The notes under the pieces: generated by a model
The model's database searches: none
The model's input: the letters and a program-made list of their open reading frames with translations, nothing else
What the model was told of the DNA's origin: nothing
Origin: BNXB01 sp031556375
Lineage (GTDB): Bacteria; Bacteroidota; Bacteroidia; Bacteroidales; Azobacteroidaceae
Direction of reading: 5' to 3'
Assembly: GCA_031556375.1 (NCBI GenBank)
Contig: JAVBTA010000011.1
Coordinates: 124,001-188,000 of the forward strand
DNA length: 64,000 nucleotides
Part shown: in pieces, positions 27,850-36,548 of the stretch
Layout: every line of letters begins with the position of its first letter
Position numbering within the stretch: position 1 is the stretch's first letter
Translations under genes and position numbers: made by a program

Positions 27850-28716
27850 CTATTTTTCAGTAAGCGTCATCAAATCCTCAATAAAAAATATCTTGTCACC
27901 CCAACCTTTACCAAAAATAGAAGGTGAATGGGTGGAAAGAATCAATTGACAATTAGGATTCAATTCATGGATGATATCGATCAGTTTCTGTTGCCAGCTG
28001 ATATGGAGGGATATATCCGGCTCATCCATCAACAGGATATAAGGTTGTTCCTCCATCAGAAATACAGTGAACAGAATGATCAGTATTTGTTTTTCTCCGG
28101 AAGACAACTGCTCCAGGGCAATGTGACTTCCATTACGCCTGAAATAAACTTCATTTGTCTCCGGATCTATATTTATCTTTTTATTTGTTTCGGAGAAAAT
28201 CTCATCGATAAACCCGAACAAATTTTTTATCCTCGCATTGATTTTTTTTGCCTCAGATGGAAAATTAGTTGCCTTAAAACGATAATTCGAGAATGAAGGG
28301 CTCTCCTTCCCTACGGTATAAATCAGCTCATTAAGCTCCTTATCCAAAGGAGTTTCCATCTGTCTGATTGATTTTTTATCTCTTATAGGGACATCAAAAG
28401 TGGTAATAAAATCATATTTGACTTTAATATCCGTTCCTTTTGTAACCCCTTTCTCATACGATATTGTTTCATCATCAACCTCTTCTGTAGACATATTTTC
28501 AATCACCAACTTAATATTGATCTGAATGCCTGTCTTTTTATTACTCAGATAGGTATATTTTTTCGACAATAAAGCATCTATACTTCGCAAAACGGTACTT
28601 TTTCCGCTACCGTTGATACCAACGAGAATATTGACATCATCGTTCAGGTCCCAATTCAAAGAGTATTTGTCCAGAAGACCGCTTAATTCTATTCTTTTGA
28701 TTGGACTTGCTTTCAT
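27850..28716 (-). CDS. AAA/ABC-type ATPase partner of the DUF4435 protein (AriA-like)
   Basis: 288 aa cytosolic SMC/RecF-like ABC ATPase of the AAA_15/AAA_21 group. Walker A GINGSGKST at residues 33-41; ABC signature LSSGEKQ at 204-210; Walker B ILLMDEP at 227-233 with catalytic Glu232; D-loop region SLHISWQ; switch His263 in LSTHSP. All catalytic residues are intact. The insertion between Walker A and signature is only about 160 residues, so the protein is shorter than described AriA or OLD/Gabija ATPases. Starts 2 nt after the murE stop, so it is read from the dcw transcript. Confidence 0.82.
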   Translation of the reverse strand: MKASPIKRIELSGLLDKYSLNWDLNDDVNILVGINGSGKSTVLRSIDALLSKKYTYLSNKKTGIQINIKLVIENMSTEEVDDETISYEKGVTKGTDIKVKYDFITTFDVPIRDKKSIRQMETPLDKELNELIYTVGKESPSFSNYRFKATNFPSEAKKINARIKNLFGFIDEIFSETNKKINIDPETNEVYFRRNGSHIALEQLSSGEKQILIILFTVFLMEEQPYILLMDEPDISLHISWQQKLIDIIHELNPNCQLILSTHSPSIFGKGWGDKIFFIEDLMTLTEK

Positions 28717-28718
28717 GA

Positions 28719-30173
28719 CTATTCATTTTTAATGATTTCTTCCACGATTTCCCGGTCGTCAAAGTGATGTTTTACCCCTTTCACCTCCTGGTAATCTTCG
28801 TGTCCTTTGCCTGCAATCAGAATCACGTCGCCGCTCTGAGCCAACATACAAGCCGTACGTATAGCCTCTTTCCTGTCGACGATACAAAGAGTTGCCTTCC
28901 GTTCCACAATATCCAATCCGGCCACCATATCATCAATGATATCCTGTGGCTCTTCAAATCGGGGATTATCGGAAGTTAAAATCACTCTGTTACTATTTTT
29001 AACGGCTTCCTGAGCCATGATCGGACGTTTTCCTTTATCCCGGTTACCGCCACAGCCAACTACAGTGATCACGTTTCCACCGCCTTCCAACACTTCATGG
29101 ATAGCATTCAGCACATTTGTCAGAGCATCCGGAGTATGAGCATAATCGACAATAACCGAATAACCTTTCGATGAACGCTGCACCTGAAACCGGCCGGCAA
29201 CAGAAGTCAAAGTACTCAGCAATAGCAGTACTTCTTCCGGATCCTCTCCCAATAAAACAGCAGCGCCATATACTGCCAACAGGTTATAGGCATTGAATTT
29301 CCCTACAAACCGGGTATTGACTTCTTTTCCATTGACAGACATGATAGTCCCGTCGAAATGGGATTCGATTATTTTTCCTTTAAAATCCGCTAACGAAAGT
29401 AATGAATATGCCTTTTTATCCGCTTTTGTATTTTGCAACATGAACATTCCGTTCTTATCGTCCTTGTTAGTCAACGCAAATGCAGTTGACGGAAGATTAT
29501 CAAAGAATAATTTCTTGGCATCACGATAAGCCTCAAATGTTTTATGGTAATCCAGGTGATCGCGGGTGAGATTTGTGAAAATACCTCCTTTGAAATACAA
29601 TCCACTGATTCGTTTTTGATCTATAGCATGCGAACTGGCTTCCATAAATACATATTCACATCCCGCATCAACCATTTGAGCCAATAATTTATTCAACTCA
29701 ACAGGATCGGGAGTCGTATGTGTTGCAGGCACTTCCAATCCATCTATATAATTGCAAACCGTAGATAACAAGCCTGCTTTATATCCTAATTTACGGAACA
29801 ATTCATACAACAGAGTTGCAATTGTAGTCTTTCCATTCGTACCGGTAACTCCAACCAATGTTAGTTGGACAGAAGGTTCTCCATTAAACATAGAAGCAAG
29901 TTTACCTAAAGCATCGGCTGAATCGGCCACCTGAACATAAGTGATACTGTCAACTTTCGCTTCAGGAGGAGTCTGACATACAATTGCCTTTGCACCATTC
30001 TCAATAGCTTTATCAATATATTGATGTCCGTCGGATTGTGTCCCTGGAACAGCAATAAACAGGAATCCTGGTTCAATTTTACGTGAATCGGCATGAATTC
30101 CGGTCACTTCCACTGCAAGTGATCCGGTGACTTTCGCGTCAGGAATAATACTGATTAATTCTTCGAGTTGCAT
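28719..30173 (-). CDS. murE: UDP-MurNAc-L-Ala-D-Glu--meso-DAP ligase
   Basis: 484 aa Mur ligase adding the third peptide residue. P-loop VTGTNGKTTIATLL near residue 110; EASSHAIDQ; NLTRDHLDYH; VDYAHTPDAL; and the DNPR motif (LTSDNPRFEEP) that marks meso-diaminopimelate specificity. 9 nt after ftsI. In standard dcw clusters murF or mraY would follow; here the ATPase-DUF4435 pair intervenes. Confidence 0.97.
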   Translation of the reverse strand: MQLEELISIIPDAKVTGSLAVEVTGIHADSRKIEPGFLFIAVPGTQSDGHQYIDKAIENGAKAIVCQTPPEAKVDSITYVQVADSADALGKLASMFNGEPSVQLTLVGVTGTNGKTTIATLLYELFRKLGYKAGLLSTVCNYIDGLEVPATHTTPDPVELNKLLAQMVDAGCEYVFMEASSHAIDQKRISGLYFKGGIFTNLTRDHLDYHKTFEAYRDAKKLFFDNLPSTAFALTNKDDKNGMFMLQNTKADKKAYSLLSLADFKGKIIESHFDGTIMSVNGKEVNTRFVGKFNAYNLLAVYGAAVLLGEDPEEVLLLLSTLTSVAGRFQVQRSSKGYSVIVDYAHTPDALTNVLNAIHEVLEGGGNVITVVGCGGNRDKGKRPIMAQEAVKNSNRVILTSDNPRFEEPQDIIDDMVAGLDIVERKATLCIVDRKEAIRTACMLAQSGDVILIAGKGHEDYQEVKGVKHHFDDREIVEEIIKNE

Positions 30174-30181
30174 ATCTGGCT

Positions 30182-32365
30182 CTATTTTAGTTGAATGGAT
30201 ATTGTTTGCCCTTTTACTACCCTCGTTCCCGGAGTTATCGATTGACTATAAACCATTCCCCGTCCCGAGAGGTTAACTCTTAACCCTGCATTTTCAAGCA
30301 CAAAAACAGCATCTTTAGCTCCCATACCTGCAACGTTAGGTACCAGATTATCCGCCACCTTCCGATCATTCAACACCAGTTTACTGCCTACAATATTAGC
30401 ACTAACCAGGTTTTTATTGCTTTCCATACTGTCTTTATACAATACGTCGAGCTTATCCAACGCGTATTCGGTTTGGGTATAAAATCCATTCTTAATACGT
30501 GGAACAAGCGGATTGATCGTATCTTTCTCACATTTATTTGCCTCATCATACAAACTACGGGCATAAACCTCTTCTGCAATAGTCTTAAACACGGTTCCAC
30601 ACATAAGTCCTCCGGAAGGAGCTCCGTTGCGAGGCTTTCTGATAAGTACTATACATGAATACTTTGGTTTATCTGATGGAAAAAATCCACAAAATGACAC
30701 CTGGTGTGTCAGTCCTCCACTTTTATACCCGGCAGCTCCTTGCGATATTTGCGCCGTACCCGTCTTTCCCGATATTCTTACATATTCCGAGTATGCTGGT
30801 TTTCCGGTTCCATCCGGTTGATTAACCACATCATCGAGCATTATACGAATCTGTTTCAACGTATTTGGAGAACATATTTGTTTGTTGATAGTCTCCGGCT
30901 TCCTCTTTTCCAGAACTCTTCCATCATCTCTGATTTCTTTTACGAAGAACGGTTTAACCATTTTTCCGTCATTCGCAACTGCATTGAAAAATGTAAGCGT
31001 ATAGATTGGCGGAACCTGAGTTTCATAACCAAAAGACATCCAGGGCAAGGTTGTTTTTGACCAATACCTGGCAGAATCTTTCGGAGAACGTATTTTCGCA
31101 CGTCCCGCTCCCGGAATCTCAAGTTTGAAATCCTGATTCAGACCTATTTTATAAATTCCTTCCACAAACTTAGACGGGTTGTTTTCATATCCTTTCAGAA
31201 TAATTTTTGCCACACCCACATTTGAAGAATAACGAATTGCTTTTGAGGCCGTAATTGTACCATACCCTCCTCTGTGTGCGTTATGATCACGAACAACAGA
31301 ACCTGCATAAGTATACAGGCCATTCCCCGTTTCAACAGTGTCATCAGGATGAACCACACCATCTTCAAGTGCGACCATCATCGAAACGACTTTGAAAGTA
31401 GAACCCGGCTCTGTTTCATCCGCCACAGCATGGTTCTTAGTTTCCGTCCAAACCCCTTCCCTGATACGCCCCATATTCGTAATGGCCTTGATCTCACCTG
31501 TACTTACCTCCATAACAACAGCGGTTCCGGATTCAGCATCGATCTCCTTCAATTTATTCAATAAGGCCTTCTCTGTAATATCCTGAATCTCTATATCGAT
31601 AGTCGTAACAATATCTTTCCCGTTTACCGGATAAATAAGCGGTTCGGCTGTTGTCCTACCATAGATTTTCTTAATCATACTTACCCCCGGTATTCCCCTC
31701 AACAGAGAATCGTATTCCAATTCCAGTCCGTTCTTTCCTCCTTTTTCGAAATCTCCGTAAATATCTCCGATTGTACGGGATGCAAGAGTTCCAAAAGGTT
31801 TGCTTCGTTTTAAAAATTCTTTGGTATACAATCCTGATTTATTCCGGCTCTGACTGAGAAACGGCAGTTTTCGGATCTCTTTCAATTCCAAATAGTTTAC
31901 TCTTCTGTCCAGAAGAGAATATTCCCGGCTTTTTCTTGCGATCGTTTTTCCTTTATTGATCTGGTTAGCCTCATTCTGACGCATTTTCCAGCCGTTCAGA
32001 ATATGATTTTTATAATATCCTGCCGATTTTTCAGGATACATTTTACTCAAACCTTCGGCCAATGGCCCTACATACTTCATTAAAGTGTCTTTTTGTAAGC
32101 CATCCGCCCAAAAATCTATATATAAATGGTATAGCGATTCGCTTGTCGCCATTAACCTGTAATCCGAAGAATAAATATTTCCTCTGGCAGCAGGAATTTC
32201 TTTATTTGGTCGCTTCAGAGTGGCTTCCAGTTTTCGCCATGTCTTTCCTGTCACAAAAGAAGTATAACAAGCCCTGCCTATTATCGCGATGACAATAAGT
32301 CCAAAGACAAGAGCCACAATAAAGTAGTTCCTCCGGATTTTATTATTCAGGGTCTTTTTTGCCAT
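30182..32365 (-). CDS. ftsI: Septal transpeptidase FtsI (PBP3) with PASTA domain
   Basis: 727 aa. N-terminal membrane anchor (YFIVALVFGLIVIAIIG), non-catalytic dimerisation domain, then the transpeptidase domain with active-site STFK (EPGSTFKVV, near residue 325), SSN (YSSNVGVAK) and KTG (SGKTGTAQ). A C-terminal PASTA domain (VPNVAGMGAKDAVFVLENAGL) follows, standard for Bacteroidota. Cross-links septal peptidoglycan with FtsW. Lies 1 nt after the FtsL-like gene. Confidence 0.97.
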   Translation of the reverse strand: MAKKTLNNKIRRNYFIVALVFGLIVIAIIGRACYTSFVTGKTWRKLEATLKRPNKEIPAARGNIYSSDYRLMATSESLYHLYIDFWADGLQKDTLMKYVGPLAEGLSKMYPEKSAGYYKNHILNGWKMRQNEANQINKGKTIARKSREYSLLDRRVNYLELKEIRKLPFLSQSRNKSGLYTKEFLKRSKPFGTLASRTIGDIYGDFEKGGKNGLELEYDSLLRGIPGVSMIKKIYGRTTAEPLIYPVNGKDIVTTIDIEIQDITEKALLNKLKEIDAESGTAVVMEVSTGEIKAITNMGRIREGVWTETKNHAVADETEPGSTFKVVSMMVALEDGVVHPDDTVETGNGLYTYAGSVVRDHNAHRGGYGTITASKAIRYSSNVGVAKIILKGYENNPSKFVEGIYKIGLNQDFKLEIPGAGRAKIRSPKDSARYWSKTTLPWMSFGYETQVPPIYTLTFFNAVANDGKMVKPFFVKEIRDDGRVLEKRKPETINKQICSPNTLKQIRIMLDDVVNQPDGTGKPAYSEYVRISGKTGTAQISQGAAGYKSGGLTHQVSFCGFFPSDKPKYSCIVLIRKPRNGAPSGGLMCGTVFKTIAEEVYARSLYDEANKCEKDTINPLVPRIKNGFYTQTEYALDKLDVLYKDSMESNKNLVSANIVGSKLVLNDRKVADNLVPNVAGMGAKDAVFVLENAGLRVNLSGRGMVYSQSITPGTRVVKGQTISIQLK

Positions 32366-32366
32366 A

Positions 32367-32741
32367 TTATTTCTTTATTTCGTATACAGGAGTCTTAGAG
32401 CTGGATAAATTCAGTCCTTTCTCCACAATCAATGCCTCTATCTGCGACTGACGACTATTTGTAGTCAATTGCGTAGAAATCACCAGGTTCTCATATTTCA
32501 CATCTTTCAGTTCCGTCTTCAACCGGTCGATTTCCGTCAATTTTTTCAGACAGGAATAGCGGTTACTGATAAACAGCACAAAGAGAAATGTAATCAGGAT
32601 AATCAGTTTGGATTGTTTTACCACAAAGTCTTCCTTCAGGATGTCCCCACCCAGAACACTCCCAATGGAAACCTTTTTCTTTTTACCTGAAAATTCCCGG
32701 GTTTCCGTTTTATATTCCCTGTAATTACTTTCTTCTTCCAT
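32367..32741 (-). CDS. ftsL: FtsL-like cell division protein
   Basis: 124 aa, type II bitopic: cytoplasmic basic N-terminus, one membrane segment near residues 46-64 (LIILITFLFVLFISN), then a short periplasmic coiled coil (LTEIDRLKTELKDVKYENLV). FtsL family members are too divergent for sequence identification. The call rests on size, topology and position between rsmH and ftsI. Its ATG overlaps the rsmH stop. Confidence 0.85.
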   Translation of the reverse strand: MEEESNYREYKTETREFSGKKKKVSIGSVLGGDILKEDFVVKQSKLIILITFLFVLFISNRYSCLKKLTEIDRLKTELKDVKYENLVISTQLTTNSRQSQIEALIVEKGLNLSSSKTPVYEIKK

Positions 32742-33652
32742 TATATTTTTTCCACTATTCTCAACTTAGCACTTCTGGATCTCGGATTACTCTCAATTTC
32801 TTCTTCTCCGGGTATAATTACCTTATTATTTATCACTTTGAACGGAGAATGAACGTTTCCATAAAAATCCTTATCTACCTCTCCTTCAAAATTTCCTGTT
32901 TTAAAGAAATTCTTCACCAAACGATCCTCCAAAGAATGGTAAGTAATCACGACTAGCCTGCCTCCTGGTTTCAGAAGATCCCTCGCCTGCAATAACATCT
33001 CCTTCAGAGTCTCCATTTCTTTATTAAGCTCTATCCGTAAGGCTTGATACACTTGTGCCAACTGCTTTTTTTCTTTCTCTCTTCCAAAAAATGGCTTGAT
33101 TATATCCAGAAAATCCTGATTTGTTACTATCTTTTTTCCGTCCCTTGCTTTTACTATCGAACGACTCAAAGCCCGGGCATTTTTTATTTCTCCATAAAAA
33201 TAAAAGACATCAGCCAAAGCCTCTTCCGAGTACTCATTCAGGATATCCGAGGCTTTCTTTCCGGAACGCTTATTCATCCTCATATCCAACTCGCCATCAA
33301 AACGGAAAGAAAATCCACGGGTCTCATCGTCAAAATGATGGAAAGAAACACCTAGATCGGCAAGCAAACCATCGACAGACTCAATCCCGTACCAATCCAT
33401 AAAATTGGACAGATAACGAAAGTTACTTCTTACAAAAGTAAAATGTCCGTTTTTAAAAATATTCCTTTCGGCATCCTCATCCTGGTCAAATCCGAACAAC
33501 CGGCCTTTTCCCTTGAGCTGCTTAAGAATCTCACGTGAATGTCCGCCACCACCAAAAGTAACATCGACATAAACGCCTTCCGGATAAATATTTAACCCTT
33601 CAATTGTCTCACTTAGCAATGCCGGAACATGATAATTTAAGTTGCCATCCAT
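32741..33652 (-). CDS. rsmH: 16S rRNA (cytosine1402-N4)-methyltransferase
   Basis: 303 aa. N-terminal HVPALLSETIEGL, SAM-binding VDVTFGGGGHSREIL near residue 30, GLLADLGVSFHHFD, FRFDGELDMRM and VVITYHSLEDRLVK are the full RsmH (MraW) motif series. Methylates N4 of C1402 in the ribosomal P site. It overlaps the end of mraZ by 16 nt, suggesting translational coupling. Confidence 0.97.
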   Translation of the reverse strand: MDGNLNYHVPALLSETIEGLNIYPEGVYVDVTFGGGGHSREILKQLKGKGRLFGFDQDEDAERNIFKNGHFTFVRSNFRYLSNFMDWYGIESVDGLLADLGVSFHHFDDETRGFSFRFDGELDMRMNKRSGKKASDILNEYSEEALADVFYFYGEIKNARALSRSIVKARDGKKIVTNQDFLDIIKPFFGREKEKKQLAQVYQALRIELNKEMETLKEMLLQARDLLKPGGRLVVITYHSLEDRLVKNFFKTGNFEGEVDKDFYGNVHSPFKVINNKVIIPGEEEIESNPRSRSAKLRIVEKI

Positions 33653-34083
33653 TTCTGTAGTCCTTTCTTGAAATCATCCGGAGTCATCATCGGCTTGTCC
33701 AGCTTTTTACGCGCCCAGATTTCGATTGTGTAATTCATTCCGACAAACCGGACTTCCGAAGCAATTCCTACTAATTGCAAATAACGCTTCGGAATCAGGA
33801 CTCTTCCGTTAGAATCCATCTCCAACTCCTCTGCATCCATTACATACTGATGGAATATCATTTCTTGTTCTTCATCCCAACGATTCAGTTTCGAACGAAG
33901 CTCGGACAACTCCTCATCCCAAATATTTTTAGGATACAGAACCAGGCAATCCAGGAAAATATTTTTGCGTAGCACCAGCTTCTCAACACCTGATGCCTGC
34001 AGGTTTTTGCGAAAAACAGCCGGCACAAAAAGTCTCCCTTTTGCGTCTGCTTTTGCGTCTATATTTCCCAAAAATCTTTCCAT
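33637..34083 (-). CDS. mraZ: Transcriptional regulator MraZ
   Basis: 148 aa with two AbrB-like SpoVT half-sites, each containing the family signature: DAKGRLFVPAVFR near residue 13 and DSNGRVLIPKRYL near 92. MraZ forms a ring that binds direct repeats upstream of its own gene and represses the dcw cluster. Such repeats are present 43-57 nt upstream. First gene of the 18-kb dcw operon. Confidence 0.95.
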   Translation of the reverse strand: MERFLGNIDAKADAKGRLFVPAVFRKNLQASGVEKLVLRKNIFLDCLVLYPKNIWDEELSELRSKLNRWDEEQEMIFHQYVMDAEELEMDSNGRVLIPKRYLQLVGIASEVRFVGMNYTIEIWARKKLDKPMMTPDDFKKGLQKWMAT

Positions 34084-34110
34084 TTAAGAAGTTCAGCCAA
34101 TAATTCAGGG

Positions 34111-34140
34111 TAAAGATACAATATTCTCCACTTTTCCCCA
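34111..34140 (-). promoter_or_regulatory. dcw promoter with MraZ-type operator repeats
   Basis: Minus strand: TGGGG (34140-34136), 5-nt spacer, TGGAG (34130-34126), 5-nt spacer, degenerate TGTAT, then a -7-like TATCTTTA (34118-34111). TGGGN repeats with 10-bp periodicity are the E. coli MraZ operator, so autoregulation of the cluster is likely here too. The -7 box deviates from TAnnTTTG at the last base. Confidence 0.65.
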
Positions 34141-34256
34141 CATAATTATGCAAAAATCATGCAAAAAAGTTTTCAACAGGATGTTGATAAGTTTAAATCA
34201 TTGAAACAAAGCTGGTTTTATTCAAATAAAAAAGTGGAGCAAAAACATTCATCATA

Positions 34257-34382
34257 ATTTCGTGCGTCAGCCTAAATTTCGTGCGTCAGCCCATCACCGC
34301 GAGAGCGGTGTAATCTTAGTAGGCGGGGGTGTCAACCCCCGTATGATGCCAACCCGCACCGCCTACGCTCGCCCGGGTGATG
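34257..34382. repeat. Structured GC-rich repeat, copy B, with flanking direct repeats
   Basis: Two 16-nt direct repeats ATTTCGTGCGTCAGCC (34257 and 34276) precede an imperfect palindrome from CATCACC (34292) to GGTGATG (34382). The first half is the inverted homologue of copy A at 21841-21897, with hairpin CACCGC-GAGA-GCGGTG on this strand. TAGGCGG and CCGCCTA form inner arms. Lies between lplA and mraZ; the 333-nt gap 34084-34416 holds this repeat and the dcw promoter region, no gene. Confidence 0.75.
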
Positions 34383-34416
34383 ACACCACCATTGCATCAA
34401 TGAATTCCAGCACAAA

Positions 34417-35139
34417 TCAATATCGATAAATCCAGGATGGCGTTTGGTATTTCTCCGCCGCAAGGCACTGTATTGTAATTTTTTCCGAATCAGAAAATTG
34501 ATAAAATTTATTATCAGCATCAAGATTCAGAAAATAATCAAAAATCATTTGCTTCAATTCTGAAAGGTTTATCTCGCTAATCAAATGATCTACTATATTC
34601 GTAACTTTACTCCTGACTGATTCTACAGCTTTAATTCTGGATTTCACGGGGACGCCAACAGGAGTCAATGAATTATATAGTCTTTCCAGGTGTGAGGAAA
34701 AAAGAAGGGAACAATGATGCAGTGAAGAACTCTTATGAATACACTGAGCGCTTCCTGATATTTTCAGGTTATTAATAAATAAATTATTACGGGCATCTGT
34801 CCGTAATCCATTTACTAAAGGAGAGAATAATTCGGCTAATTGTGCCGTAAAAACAGAATAATCACCGGAAGAATTACGCTCAATATGAGTTATATTAAGG
34901 TTTCCCAAATCGTGGTAGACAGCTCCACCACCGGTCATTCTCCTGGCAATACGTATTTTATTGGATTCCGCATACCCTGCATTAACCTCATTTTCAACAC
35001 ATTGATATTTTCCAACTACTACAACCGGCATACTTTGCCAAAGCATCAGAACATCTTCCCGAATATTTTTCAGAAGATATTCTTCAGCAGCCAGATTAAA
35101 ATAAATATCAGTATGGAGGTTGTCGATACAAAGCATCAA
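34417..35139 (-). CDS. lplA: Lipoate--protein ligase catalytic-domain protein
   Basis: 240 aa, LplA/LipB-like fold. RRMTGGGAVYHDLGNLN is the lipoate/ATP-binding loop and LKISGSAQCIHKSSSLHH carries the catalytic Lys and following strand. Attaches lipoate to E2 and H proteins using ATP. It lacks the 80-90 aa C-terminal accessory domain of E. coli LplA and stops at SWIYRY, just before the repeat at 34257-34382; either a short-form ligase or 3' truncation. Last gene of the glyS-lemA-FKBP-DUF1080 run, 11 nt after the lipoprotein gene. Confidence 0.88.
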   Translation of the reverse strand: MMLCIDNLHTDIYFNLAAEEYLLKNIREDVLMLWQSMPVVVVGKYQCVENEVNAGYAESNKIRIARRMTGGGAVYHDLGNLNITHIERNSSGDYSVFTAQLAELFSPLVNGLRTDARNNLFINNLKISGSAQCIHKSSSLHHCSLLFSSHLERLYNSLTPVGVPVKSRIKAVESVRSKVTNIVDHLISEINLSELKQMIFDYFLNLDADNKFYQFSDSEKITIQCLAAEKYQTPSWIYRY

Positions 35140-35150
35140 CCAACGGATTA

Positions 35151-36530
35151 TTAGATATTTTTACTTTGAGGGATGAATATATCGGCAGCAGTCAAACCAC
35201 AAGCCTTAATCATTTCTATGGAATATTCCAGCTTACCAACATCATCCGGAGAAGTATTGTTTGTTCCGAACGTAAATTTAGCGCCTGAAGCTTTTGCCAT
35301 TTTAATAAATGCCTCAGAAGGAATACGATACCTGTTGTTGATTTCTATGGCAATATTATTTTTCACACAAGCATCGATCACTTTTTGCATACGTTCAGGA
35401 GTCCAAAGAACATCATACTCCGACATCATATCGAGAGGAATAAATGTAGGATTCACATAAATCTGGATAGGTTCGCTATTAAAGATACCACAAGCTCTTT
35501 CTACCAACATATCCATAAACTGCTGTTTATCGTCGACAAAAGTTTCTTCAGGAATCCAAAGCCTCATCCGGCGACCTTTATTATCTGTCCAGGTCATTGC
35601 ATCCGTGAAACGATAATCAAATTTATTCATAGCTTCACGCGAAAACATCTCAACCCACTCTCGACCTTCGGCCTGCATTGGTTTCAGGAAAGGCAGATGC
35701 CTCATTGAATCTACCCAGGCACTGATACCGGCATCATCTGTTATAGGGAAATTTTTTCCACAATTAGGAGCAATACCATAAGTTATTCCGTATTTACGGG
35801 ATTGAGCCGCCGCTTGCTCTTTCGTCCAACCACCTTTCAGATGTAAATGGTAGTCGATAGTCGGAAAATTTTGTTGTTGCAAACGAATTATTTCATCTGT
35901 TTGCTCATCAATTGGCTCTGATTGAGCGGTTAAATCATCAGGCAATTTTATCAGGCGAATATTACGGAATTCGACCGGAACATCAGTCAAACCGGCAAAC
36001 ACAAATACACCCTTAGAGAGTATCCGTCCGGCATTAGCAGGCTCACGATAAGGCTTTTCCGGCTCAACGTAATCTGTTACAAACACATTATTGACCCATA
36101 CTTTAATTTGTTTTCCTGCAACTTCAATCTTTACAGGAATCCAGGCATTATTATCAGCTGTACGAACACCAAAATTCCTAACGGCAGAAAGGCTTCCTGT
36201 CTTACGCCAATCTGTGGCACTCTCATTATTATTGATTAGTACTTCATACCCGGAATCTTTCTTGTTTGCACCTGCAGAATGGAAATAAACAGCACCAATT
36301 GCATTATCTGCAGTCTGACACTCAAATTCCAGTTCAAAATTTTTAGCAGAAGCTTTTGTACATGCTGAAGCATCAGCCCCAACAAGTTTCAGGCTTTCCG
36401 AACTCAGGTTTACATTACCCGTGGTAATCCAATTCTCTGTTTTTCCGGTATCGATAGTCTCCACTTTCCCGGTTTGAGAACATGCTGTAATCAATAACGC
36501 TGATATACAAGTGCAAAACAGTCTTCTCAT
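35151..36530 (-). CDS. Lipoprotein fusing a DUF1080 domain to a PHP-type phosphoesterase domain
   Basis: 459 aa. Lipobox LLITACS (Cys17). Residues about 25-205 form a concanavalin-like DUF1080 (3-keto-glucoside hydrolase/laminin-G-like) domain: GAVYFHSAGANKKDSGYEV, VNNVFVTDYV, FRNIRLIKLP. Residues about 225-459 are a TIM-like PHP fold: DYHLHLKGGWT (HxH), NNRYRIPSEAFI, FTFGTNN. The combination suggests an envelope-anchored sugar or phosphodiester hydrolase; substrate unknown. Begins 18 nt after the FKBP gene. Confidence 0.8.
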   Translation of the reverse strand: MRRLFCTCISALLITACSQTGKVETIDTGKTENWITTGNVNLSSESLKLVGADASACTKASAKNFELEFECQTADNAIGAVYFHSAGANKKDSGYEVLINNNESATDWRKTGSLSAVRNFGVRTADNNAWIPVKIEVAGKQIKVWVNNVFVTDYVEPEKPYREPANAGRILSKGVFVFAGLTDVPVEFRNIRLIKLPDDLTAQSEPIDEQTDEIIRLQQQNFPTIDYHLHLKGGWTKEQAAAQSRKYGITYGIAPNCGKNFPITDDAGISAWVDSMRHLPFLKPMQAEGREWVEMFSREAMNKFDYRFTDAMTWTDNKGRRMRLWIPEETFVDDKQQFMDMLVERACGIFNSEPIQIYVNPTFIPLDMMSEYDVLWTPERMQKVIDACVKNNIAIEINNRYRIPSEAFIKMAKASGAKFTFGTNNTSPDDVGKLEYSIEMIKACGLTAADIFIPQSKNI

Positions 36531-36548
36531 AATAACCTACCTGAAATT

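Noticed and set aside
27850..28716. ATPase as an ABC transporter or RecF/SMC housekeeping protein
   Set aside because: No permease neighbour, no long coiled coil, and a tightly linked DUF4435 gene point to an ATPase-effector pair instead.
34332..34523. 63-codon minus-strand frame running from lplA into the repeat
   Set aside because: Out of frame with lplA and composed largely of the repeat palindrome; no coding signal.
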